A stretch of 64,000 bases of DNA from positions 119,865,000-119,928,999 of the forward strand of contig CM041776.1 of the NCBI GenBank assembly GCA_023374045.1. Reading direction: 5' to 3'. The notes beneath the pieces were generated by a model. The model did no database searches, was not told the DNA's origin, and was given only the letters and a program-made list of their open reading frames with translations. A program made the position numbers and the translations under genes. This DNA comes from Limonium bicolor. Its lineage: Eukaryota > Streptophyta > Magnoliopsida > Caryophyllales > Plumbaginaceae. Shown here one piece after another: positions 34,291 through 45,835 of this stretch. The first letter of the stretch is position 1; each line of letters begins with the position of its first letter.

Positions 34291-36537
34291 AACCAAGAGG
34301 CTCTACCCCCTTAAAAAGGGTGACGCCCCCGTACCCCACAAGTATACAAGCCACTCAATAAGGAGCGCTGGATACTTGGCTCTCATAGAGTTCTCCAACT
34401 CGTGGATTATCCTCATATCAGAGAGACGGGTATGACTCTAGCCCTACCGGGCTCCACAATGCATAAAGGGTGAGGCACTTAACTATTTGTGCTCTCTCCC
34501 AAGTTCGTTCTAATGGGCCTACTCGCTCCGTATGAGGTGCAGACCCATGAACATAGGCTCAGTTTGCCTTTTCCCATTGCTGTGTATCCTCTCATTTGGA
34601 TCACTAGCATACATGTGTGTGTCTTCTCTCACTGATATTCAGCTTGAGGTATAATATGACATTGGCTATTGTTAGTACTTAGTGCTCTTTGCACTTGTCT
34701 TAGTAATATTAAGACGTATCAGCCTGTATGTCCACGGAGATAAAACTTGTCATCCGTGTGTCCTGGTGGCTTTGTTCCGGAGTAACACACTATTGTTGTT
34801 CTTTGATACACACTCGAGTTGATATCCATTACATCTTTCTGTATTCCCACTAGACTAATAACTGCACAAGTGCAATACCAAAACACTCAGTCCTACAGAG
34901 TGCAGAGGCGTAAACTTTCAGCAGCTAATATCTAAAGAGTCAAACAGATAAGATGAGCGAATATCATGTGAGTGGTATATTCCAAGTCCACTGTTCCTTC
35001 TCAAGGTAACTGCTATTATACTAGCATGTCTCTCATCGTTGTGTAGTCACGCGTTTATGTCCACCTCATCTGGTAGATTTCCTCTGGATTGCAAAAGTTT
35101 GCTCGACCCTTATGAGGATTCTACATATTATTCGTCCATAATGGGTTTCCATGTTTCTTTCCTTAGTGTTCACGTCCTTGAAAGGTTTCCCTGTCTTTAC
35201 TCTATACTGTCTACTGCTCTGTGTGTTGAAAGTTCTTGATTTCTCTAGCCCGTTGGTTTAACTGCGGCTCTTCTCGTCCATCTTCAAGGTAATCTGTCTC
35301 ACTGTCCGTAGTATGGAGTTGACTACTTCTCGTGTTCCTAACACTACTTGTCTACTTGCATGGGGTACCGTACTGATACATTACTTACCCGACTAACTCA
35401 TAAATAAGTCTGTCAGGCCCACATGCTCCTATCGGAGTGCGGTCGTCCCATGTCTCATTTAGTAAACTGGTAATGTCTATCACACGTGTATTGTGAAGTA
35501 TTCTGCTGTCAATCTCCCTTTTGATGGATATCCTTTTCCTTGTTGTTTATTAGTTTTGGTTATCGGTCATCTTGTAATAAGTGTTATTGCCCTAGTGGCA
35601 TCAGTGGTAATTCATGGCATAAGCCAGTGTTATTCAGCTCGGTGTAAGTAAAATTCGTGCTATATTTAGCAAACTTGGTTCTTCTATCGATCTCATTGAG
35701 TGCAACACATATTCCTTTTCTCCCTGTTTATCCTGATCATATCTCATCCATAGTTCATATTCGTTCCCTCATCCGTTTAATTGGATGTACTGCAGATTGC
35801 ATAATTGCTTGAGCAACTTGGCTCTCCGCTTCCCAACCATCCTCACTGACGGTGGTGCATCTACAAAGGGTATGCTTGTCCATAAGGACTAAACATTCAT
35901 CACTCGTAGTGATTAGCATTAAATGCGGGTATACACTGATGGTATTTGGCTAATAAGCCCTGTCTGAAAATTCCCGAATGGTTAAACTGATGTGGTTTAC
36001 AATTACAGTAGCTGTATAATTTCCTCTATTGCATAGGTCGGACTAACGGTCTTCCCAAGGTTGCATAGGTTTCTAATCTTAAAGTTTGTATGAAAAAGTA
36101 TGAAATTTTTTTTTCTGGTATATACATAATAAAAACTAAAAAGTAGTAGTTGCAGTTGCAGCTGCAACACTTGCTCTGTCAAGTGCGCAAGGCAGATGGA
36201 AATTTCTGTGGTTTACTTGTCATAGCGCTTGCAATAGCAAGTGCGCCATGCAGGTGGAAATTCTGGTTCAGTAATTACTGATCTTGTTGACTGTGCGTCT
36301 TCAAGTATGGCTACATGATAATGTAAGCATTAACATCCTGTTCATATATAATCCGTCAAGGTTTAAAGCTTATTGGTACTGAGTACACACAACTAATCCC
36401 AAAGTCTTACATAATGGGCGAGTGGTCACTAACACACTCCCACATACTTATAACATGTCTTTGTCTAACATCCAAGGTAAGTACATAACACAGTAAGCAA
36501 AAGTCTGCCACCAGCGGTCTCATGGAGTTCAGGGTAT

Positions 36538-37933
36538 TCATGCCCTATCTACTCCCTTGCCTCTCTGGGCTCTAGCATCAGTAGATGTCTGGCCATCCTG
36601 ACCGCCTCGTGGTACTCCAGATCCTCCAACTGAGGTCTTCTAAGTATTCCTTGGTGGCCTGTAGTTACGGCTCTCAGGGTTCATCCAGCACTCAAACTCC
36701 CGGTGGCCCTCTTTCTTGCAGTACCGGCATTCAACTTTGCTGCCATTGTAGTCGACCCCAGGATGATCCTTCCCACAACGCTTGCAATAGAAATGGCGCT
36801 GGGGCTGTCCGGTGCTTAATGGTAGTATTTAGTTTAAAAAAATCTGGTGATATAAAGGTTAAGGTCACAAATGAATTTAAGAGGTAGGTGTTCTCACCCT
36901 TTAGGAGGTGCAGATCTCAGAGGCTGAGCATCTATAGCTGGGCCGGTCAACCGAAGGGCGGGCTCTTTCCCCTTCGCTCCCTGGTGACCCTGCTGCCCTT
37001 TCTTCTGAAAGAATTTCCTGTTTAAGGTTTCGGGTCAGCATTCATAAATATTTAATATGATAAGTAGTTGATAATGGGACAAGTCCTTACTTTCCCTTCT
37101 TCTGGCTATCGCCTGGAGATGCTCCTCCACCCTCAGACTCCCTCAGGGTTCTTTCTCTTCTTGGCCCCGAGAGTCTCTTCCCGAGTCTGGAGCATTAGCT
37201 CCGTCCTCGAGGCGGCATAATAACACTCCTGGAATCTCATTGGTAAGTTTTCACAACGTTAATCAGTACTATAGTAAATAAAGAATTTATGGCTTTCATG
37301 TTAATACCTGGATGGTAGTGTAGAGGGTAGCACCCATGGCCATCTGGATGCGAAACAATAGTCCTCCCTGGAACTTCTCGACCTTCACGGTCTCTGAGTA
37401 ATCAACACCGGGGTGGAAGTCCTGCAGACCAATGAATCGAGCGTAATACTCATCCACGGTCAGACCTCCCTGAAATAATGTCTCGAACTCATGGCGCTTC
37501 TTCTTCTTAAGATGTGCCGGGTAGTACTTCCCCTCAGCAACTCGACAAAGGCAGCCCACGAAAAGTCGGGCATAGCCAGGTGATGGTCCTTGACCAACCT
37601 CCACCAAGTGCTGGCTGCATCCTTCAGATGGAAAGCAGCAATGACAACCTTCTAGTTGGCAGGTACTTGTAAAGCCTCATAGGCCTTCTCATGTTCAACT
37701 ATGAATCGCTCCAAGGCTACGGGGTCTGGCTTCCCTGAATATGTAGGTGGTCGGGTCTCGGTGACTGACATCAGCCAGTTCTTTTCCCTGGGCTGTGGCG
37801 GGTGGGCTGGTGCTCCTCCAGTTTGAGTACCCAGCTGTGCAAGAACAGCAGCAATCGTCTCAGCAACACCTGGAATCACGGGGTCACCGCCTCCACCTCT
37901 GCCAGTACCACGCCCTCTAGTTCCCCCAGACAT
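36538..37933 (-). pseudogene. Gag of B2 (nonsense and frameshift mutations)
   Basis: Same structure as B1 gag. The glutamine codon after LQVPAN is TAG (about 37652). A one-base deletion near 37530 breaks RRKYYP. Two bases are missing near 37140 relative to B1. The 79-base intron-like segment (37307-37229) has better splice consensus than B1, and the zinc-finger exon is near 36820-36538. The encoded protein is certainly broken as sequenced. Confidence 0.85.
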
Positions 37934-38133
37934 CTGTAGTACAGAATATCACATAAATACTCGGTAATTTACCGTACACAACCAATAGATATTGAATTGC
38001 CTTAAAGGCTAACCTATCACGCAATTTGCGTTACTAGACAAAATATCTTTTAAGACGAATCGTCTCGTACCTCACAACCGTTTCCCGTAATTTCCCAAGT
38101 CCTAAGCTCACCATCTTAACCTATTTTCTCGTC

Positions 38134-38161
38134 ATCAGAGCGGTACTCCGCTCTGATACCA
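38134..38161 (-). other. tRNA(iMet) primer site of B2 within a hairpin
   Basis: As in B1: stem ATCAGAGCGG (38134-38143)/CCGCTCTGAT (38148-38157), primer site 38161-38150. Confidence 0.9.
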
Positions 38162-38165
38162 CTTT

Positions 38166-41100
38166 TGTAACACCCCTCTCCACAATCACGTAATAATCTC
38201 TCACGTAGCAATAAATAAAACGTCTTACAGCGGAAGAATTAATAAAAATAACAATACTCACTCGGGTGTCACCGACCATTACTTGCCCATGCGAGCAACG
38301 AAGCCAACTATCTCCAACAACCAACATAAACTAACTGCTAACCGCCGTGATAACGAGAAAACTCCTATACATCATACTAAATCCATTCTCATAAATATCG
38401 ACAAGTGAACGTCTACCCAATCCCAAATATACATAACCTTACCATGTTACAACTCCATGTGCGGTAATTAAAATAAACTCTAATTACCCTGTTCCCGCAC
38501 TTCGGCTTCGGCGATCATCAACAACCTGCATGAGTGTAGTATCAGCGATAGACGCTGAGTATGCCGGGCCTGGACCCTATTGGTCACTTAGTCATTTTAA
38601 CCATCTTATTATTAGATTGGTTTCATGCTTTTCCATTTTACAGTTATAAATGATACTGTAATAAACATGTATAATATACATAATCATCCATAAACATTCA
38701 ACCATCCATCCAATCCAAACATTCATTTAATATCACAAACCACAATTGTATATCGACGTATCGAATAATTCCAATATAATGTACAATGTACAATCGCCGT
38801 AGCGTACAGTTTCCTTAGTTAATTTACCTTGGCCTTTAAGGCCCCATCCAACCATGTTTAATTAATACCAGTTGGGCGTCATGTTAAGACAACCCGATAA
38901 CCTCACCATGGACAGTAGTCCTCCCGTCCACACAAAGTTGCTCATTTCGCCAGAAGTCCGGAGGCCCTGACTATTCTCTTATGTCTCGTAAGACATCCAT
39001 ATAAAGGCCGTAGCCACCTGACCCACGATTCAATTTGGGCTCGTTGGGTATAAACCTGGAGCGGAACCCGATCGAGAACCCCTCAGTGATCACAAATGCG
39101 CAACCAAGTAGTTCGTAAACTACCGGGATTCCTCACCTCAACTCATACCATCTCTCTCTCATAATGTTTAAGATATGCTCTTAGTCTTATGGAGAATAAT
39201 TATTAATTAGCTGCCCAATGGGTCTCACACATACCTAGAAGTAATCTAGGTCATATTCATGTTCGAGATCCATGCTCTAGAGACCGACAATGTCGTGACT
39301 CGTCCCTAAGTATTTTACTTAGGTTGCCATATACTCAATAATAATACTATGGTATATCAGATAAACCGTCATGTTATCACATTAACGTATATGTATGTTT
39401 ATATAAGTTGATCTATAGTCGACGTAGTGTTAGTCCCGTAGGACGCTCGTGCATAAATAATTAATGCAGTAACACTTAAACACATACATGTATTCCAACC
39501 ATAACACACAAGTTATATCAACCAAATCCGAGCCCAAGGAGTTTCCTTAGGACAACTCGGATCAAACCCTTTACATACCGTTCACCAAGACCTAGGATGC
39601 GCAGTGTAGTCCACTAACTCGTCAAGCGTCCTTGTCTGAAGTAATCTAACGGTATTAAAACTATAAGTCAGTCTCCATGACTAACTACATCCGGTACTTC
39701 CGAATAACAAGTAACCCCGACAGTTCATCCTGCTTTCTACAGTTGTTACGGGTTTCTCTAAACCGGTCGGCTTTGTTACTAAATCTCGTATGTCAAAACA
39801 TTTCGAATGTTAAGTTTAATTCACTATATTTCTTAAATTTTATCCACCACTAGATTTAGGTATATAACCTATAGCTGCATGTAGCATGCATTATTATTAT
39901 ATTGTATTATTTTCCACCATCCATTATAATACATTGTATTATATTATCCATTATCTTAGAAATAATATTTGCATCCAAAAACTCACAACTTATAGTTATA
40001 AACTATTCCATGAATAAAACCACATTATATATATGGTTCCCAACCATATTATATATTCATCCTTTATACATTATTCTTGTGTATGTATATATTTACAACG
40101 TAGTTAAATTTCGTGAGTTACATAAAACTCTTATAGTATATGTTACATTTATCATCTTATATTAGATGAATATTCCATTAGTTGTCTTATATTCAAAACT
40201 TATATTAAGATTATTATCCTAATATTATGTAACATTTTATGTTGTATATTTACAACTCCTAAGGTTTATTCCATAAATACCTTAGTTTATAAATCTTATT
40301 TATTTATAGCATGTCACATTATTTTATGTGAATATCCTTACTTATTAATTCCCTTTAAAACCACATTAATACCATATAATTGTTATAACATTTATAACAA
40401 TATAGACCTTAATCTAAAATTCATATTCCAACTTTTATAAATTCGGTACAGCCCTTTTATTTCATTTAAATTCTATTTTGTCCACATAACATTATGTAAT
40501 GTTATACCATATACTAATATCATATAATATGATATTTTAATTTCCTTTAACTTATAACATATAGTTTTTATACAAAACTATTTATTATTGCCGCATGGGC
40601 ACCATATCAAAACCATATTCTTTTTCCATATACCATAATTTTCTTTATTTACAAAATCACCCCATCACATATAGCATGTTATATATATATCATATAATAT
40701 AACATTTCTAACTTATAAAAAAGGTATAACCTATGGTTATATTTTTTGTAAATTCCGAACAGACCCATAACTGTTCTATAATTGCCATTTGGCCCCATTT
40801 ATAACATATAGTTTTATAATACCATTAAAACTATATATTATACACATATCTTGTTAAATACCCTTATATAATTCTAAAAATCACCAAATTTCACCAAAGG
40901 GTTATAAATATCCTTATTAACCCATATACTTTCGGTATTTGCTATACCACCACATACATTTCTTCAAAATGTCATAATGACATAATAACTATTATTATAT
41001 ATATATAGTTTATCTTAATTCCAAAACCAACCAAATAAATTCCTAAAAATTCCTAATAACCCATGGGTGTTTATAATACCATTTTACATCCTTAATTTTC

Positions 41101-43483
41101 GGTAATAACATATTCACCACATATGTTATAAAATTGTTACAATTAAATACTTATCTTACTATAAAACCTTAAATAAGTTATCTAACTTATTTAATTTGGT
41201 CAAAACCTACCATATGGTCAAGGTTGACCACCTTAATATTTCCTTCACCATTAATTCCTAATAATTACGGTTTGCACCCTTACTTTTTAGAAATTACCAT
41301 TTAACCACCAAAACTTTATAAAATCTTATAATTTTTATTTAAACTCTTTTTAACCTCAAACTTTCAGCTTAATTATTGTATAGCCCCCAAATTTAATTTA
41401 ATTATGGTTTAAACCCTTATAATATGCGGTAATGCATATATATCACCTAAACTTAAATAAAACCTTATAAATGCATAAATAAAATGGCCCAAAGTACATG
41501 GCTTTATTACAAACATTGGCTTATAAAATAAATTACGCATAAATGTCCAAAAATGCATTAAACTCTCGGCCCTTACACATATTTTTCCATGTTTACCAAT
41601 TTTCCACATAATGTCTTAAATTTGACAATTATGTTAATTAATTAGTTAGATAAATTTACCAAACCATTCCTTAATCACCTAAGGTCAAAATAAGACCTTA
41701 TTAACCCATTCACTCACGGCACAAATTATACACATATGTATAATTACATATTAATATACCAAGTGAAGGTTTAAGTGATTTATACCTTGTTTTTGCCTAG
41801 TTTAGGCCTTGTTTGATTTCGGCTGCTTAGGAAAAATATTTCCACAGCTTCTTTTACATGTTTTCAAACAGCAATTAAGGCATAGTTAGTCTCCAAGCAA
41901 GATCTAACCATAAGAAGTGTTTTAACGTATATTTCATGGTAAAATTTACCTTAGAACAACAAGGTGACCAAGGGTTGTCTTCGGCCTAAATTTACAGAAT
42001 CAAAAGAGCATCAAAAGAGCTACTAAACCAAGGCTTAAAACTGGTATAACTTAGATTCGAAGATGGCTAATTTTTACCTTGTTTAAAATGCCAAAAATGA
42101 TGTTTTCGGCTTGGATCTGGCTATACCTTGAAGCTCTTGATAGATCCACTGAATAAGTATGTTAAGAAGAAGATTATAAGGCTAGGAGAACAGGTTTTAC
42201 AACCGGATCTAAAAAGAATCAAAAGATAAGTGCTTAAAGCACATTTTTGTACCTTAAGAACAAGATTAGCTTTCTCCACCTTCTTCCTTTGTTAAGGCCA
42301 AGATTTGCCCTTCGTTTAACCTCCAACACAACCTAGATCCATGGATGGAAATGGTTGATGCTTAGATCCACCGAAAGAGGAAAGATTTGTGAAGAAATTG
42401 AACATAAAATGGCTTAATAAGCTTACCTATGTCAATTGGTGTTCTCCTCTGTTCTTGCATGTTAGCCACGGTTTGGAGAAGCAAAGAGAGGATGGAGGAG
42501 GCCTTGTGTCGGCTGGGAAGCAAGGCTAATGAGAGAGATAGGTCAAATTTCTCTTAAAACATATTTTTGACTTGTTTAATGATTTTAGTGTGTGATGACT
42601 CACCATAGATGGGTGGCATCGATTATTGGAGGGGCTGAATGGGGTCTCACACGTTTTTTGAAGGCTGAATCAATCAAGGAGTCAAAAAGTGTGACATATA
42701 GACTATAATATGATAAAGGTAAAAGTAGTCCCTTAATTTAAGGAATGTGTTGGAACCTTGTCCCTTGAGCTTGCAAGTGGCAAAAATAGACTCCCCCTGC
42801 TTGTGGCTGTCGAATCCATGGGGTCCAAGGGGTCAAACTTTGACCTCTTGACCATTCTTAGTCAATGTTGACTCAAACGGGCCCCCTTTTAGGGTTTTAT
42901 TAATATTTTAATATAAATTTGTAAAAATTTGTAAATTTCTGGAATTAAATTCCTAATATGATATATTATCATATTTAAAGGTAATTATAACCTTTAAGCC
43001 CGTTAAAAACCAATTTAGAAGGCAATTACACAAAAAATGTGTTTTAAGGTGTTTTAGTGCAAATTTTGTGTTGCAAGGTGTTTCTGAGCTCTATTTTCTT
43101 TGAGAATGGTTTCATTGTGTTCCTTAGATGATAAGTGATCTTAGGAATCCAATTTTATATAAAATAGAGGTCATTAGACCTTTAAGGTTTTCTTAGAGCA
43201 CATTTTTGCCTTTCTTGACCTTGAAGCATGAAAATGCTTGTTCTTTGTGTTGGGGTGTTGTCCAACACTTGTAATATGTTTAGTTATGTGTTAATAAGCT
43301 TAGGATAAAGTTTTAGATCCTAAGAAGTTCATTTGGGTATTTATTTACCCTAAACAGCCAAAGGGTGCAACATCTTGCTTTGTGTTGACCACTGTTGTTC
43401 TCAATTGACTTTTAAAGCATGTTTAAGCCTTATTTAATGTGATTAGATGTTTAATCCATATTTTATTAGTTTGGGGTATTTCA
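38166..43483 (-). repeat. Right (5') LTR of array B, 5.3 kb, uninterrupted
   Basis: TGTAACACCCC to GGGGTATTTCA. It is the only unbroken copy and supplies the empty sites for D, C and the MITE. AT-rich, with no coding potential. Confidence 0.9.
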
Positions 43484-44782
43484 GGTTCGGTTTTTAAAAT
43501 CCAAGGTTTTAAAAGAAGGTTTGTGGTTTTGGAAGAAAACTTGGTTTGAAAATAACGGTTCGGTTTTAAAAGAAGTTCTTCATGGCATAGCCATGTTGAG
43601 GTCTTGGCCAAGTCCAGCTTCTTGCTGACTGGTATGTCCTAAATACAGTGGTCGGGCCGTTAGGCCTTTCCAAGGTTTCATACTTCTAGTGGTTAGGATG
43701 TGTGATCCTATAGTTACTTCATTGCAGTCACGGTACATCACTATGTACCTGTGGTTTGTTAAAAGTCCTCCTTAATGATCCTATTATTACTGCACTTGCC
43801 GTGGCAAGTGCGTGGTACTGGTGGTTTTCGGGTAAACCTATACCGGTCACGGCATGATTTCCACTAGTATTCGATAGTCTTGTCGACTTCTCCATCGATC
43901 CAATGATCATTTACTTAGGTTAATTAACCTTCTGCGTAACTTCTCAGTAAGTTTAATGTGGCTGTCGTAGATCTGGGTACTTCTCCAATCCTTGGAGATT
44001 CCCATTTCATTCGGTTTTGTGCATTCCTTGTCGCTCGTTCCCACACATTTATTGTGGTTATTGAGCCTTATCTTGTTTAGGCACTACCTTTGTAGTCCTA
44101 TCGGATTATATCACGTGGATGTTCTTGTATCCATGTAAGCTATGTCGGCCAGGTATTGTAACCCTATGGCATTATACTTTCGGAGTTAACCACTCCTGAC
44201 TATGTCCTTAACCAGCTGGTATACCATTAGTGGTATTATTTAGCTACTGCTGCCCCGCAGACTTGTGTCTCGGGTTCCATTGCTGTTTCTCTTCCATTTC
44301 GTTGCACTGTTAGTGCTTCTTTTCCTGCTGTTGGTTGTCTAGCCAGGTTTCGCGACTGCTAAGCACGTCGCCCCATGCTGTTGTAAGTTGTAGCCTCCTT
44401 ATAGTTGTAGTGCTCATTCAGCCGCTATCGAGTGCGGGTATTGTCGTTTAACCGGGATCCATCTCCGGGTCTTCCAATCCTTGGAGTCTACCATATGTCG
44501 GTTCTTGTTACTGTGTGATTGTTTCACATCTGCCAGATCGGGTTTCCCCGAGTATGAGAGGACTTTCCGTCTCTCTGGTGTCCTTTCCCAAGTTATACAA
44601 TGGGGTTTGCGGTGGGCGGGACTGGTATTGTAGGTATCCGGTACTCACCGGTGGTTCCTAACTAGCATATCTCTAATGCTAACACTCAGCCCTTAGCCCT
44701 AAGCTTCTAATTCCTAACTCGGTATTTCCTAGACTCGGAATTTCCAGTCATCAGAGCGATACTTCGCTCTGATACCACTTTT
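43484..44782 (-). mobile_element. Internal remnant of element E
   Basis: Matches the start of the F internal region in reverse (for example AAGAAGCTGGACTTGG at about 43605 against F 51280). The array B insertion cut it at 43483/43484. It ends at a primer site (44777-44766) whose hairpin is ATCAGAGCGA (44750-44759)/TCGCTCTGAT (44764-44773). It has a GCACTTGCC-gt-GGCAAGTGC hairpin at 43792-43811. No gag or pol seen. Confidence 0.75.
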
Positions 44783-45835
44783 TGTAACACCCCTACCGTT
44801 AATACTGCCATTACCGTCTAATCTCCTTGTACTTCCAGATTCACGCAGCGGTACATACTTACATACGGTGGGTGATACAATGCCGTTAGTCACCCACGTG
44901 ACTAACAAAGCTACTACCACATACAGCAACGGTCTGATGGACCGGAATCCCGAGTACTACACATCTACAATACATACTCCCTTTACCGATTAAATTCTAC
45001 AATATTCCATTCAACACCTTGCTCCTGTACAATACCATACAATACAATGTACATAACCGAGTTTACTAAGTTCCTTATACAATTACAAAGCTTCTTTCAA
45101 TTTCATTCATACTCATTAAGAGTCTACATCTACCCATTCCTCGCATCTACACACTACAATGCACAAGTTGTACCTCTAGGTACACTACTACTTCAAGGCT
45201 ATAGGTCCAATGCTATTCTCTACAATCTACACTGTCACCGGTCTCTTATTGCGACCATGTCTGCTTCGGGTACCTGCACACTAAAAACGTTCCCCCTAGG
45301 GGGTCAGCTTTCGCTGCATATGATAACTGCATACCCCGCGTACTAGTGAGGGTACGCCGACCACTTGGTCGAATACATGCGATTCATTTTATTCATACAT
45401 ACATGCATACATACTTTCGTATATAATACTACAATACTTTACAAGGCATACATACATACACACAGTACGACACATGCAAGGAGACAATACAATTCAACCC
45501 AAATCCTTACTTACCTTCTTCCGAGATACACATACACGATACATACACAGTACTTACACTATACATACACAATACTACATACTTGTTAGCTTCATTTGTT
45601 CACCCGGGTTAATCGGGTGGAGGTTACTCTTTTACTCGTTACACAATACCTTCGCATACATACTCATACTTTACTTACTTACTTACTCAAGTCAAGTCGT
45701 CGGGACCTCCGCCGCCCGGGGACTACTCTGTCCCACCACCGGGATTTACTTGGTTCACCAATCCAGGATGCTACCCATTTAAGGGGTTTGGGCCGTGGAC
45801 CAGTTTAAGAACCAGTAATCGGATCCAACCTCTTG
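44783..45835 (-). repeat. 5' LTR of element E, truncated at F
   Basis: Starts TGTAACACCCC beside the primer site and resembles the inverted end of the F LTR. It has a CCCCC-ta-GGGGG hairpin (45292-45303) and CATA/ACTT-rich microsatellites at about 45395-45695. It stops without the usual GGGGTATTTCA where F begins at 45836. Confidence 0.75.

Larger units (their letters stand above)
33677..38165 (-). mobile_element. Internal region of B2 (gag only; otherwise noncoding)
   Basis: Sister of 14440-18926, same length within a few bases. Polypurine tract at 33678-33695, next to an inverted repeat GACTTCG-tcc-CGAAGTC (33695-33711). Gag spans 37933-36538. The 36537-33712 part is noncoding, with the same hairpins as B1. 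Confidence 0.8.
7181..43483 (-). mobile_element. Array B: LTR-internal-LTR-internal-LTR tandem of a gag-only element
   Basis: Three LTR copies (left, to 14439; middle, 18927-33676; right, 38166-43483) alternate with two homologous internal regions (14440-18926 and 33677-38165). Each internal has a polypurine tract at its left end and a primer site at its right end, so all parts run on the minus strand. The middle LTR therefore serves as 5' LTR of copy 1 and 3' LTR of copy 2. Neither internal encodes protease, reverse transcriptase or integrase. The array ends at 43483 inside the internal region of E. Unequal recombination between LTRs is the usual cause of such tandems. Confidence 0.85.
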
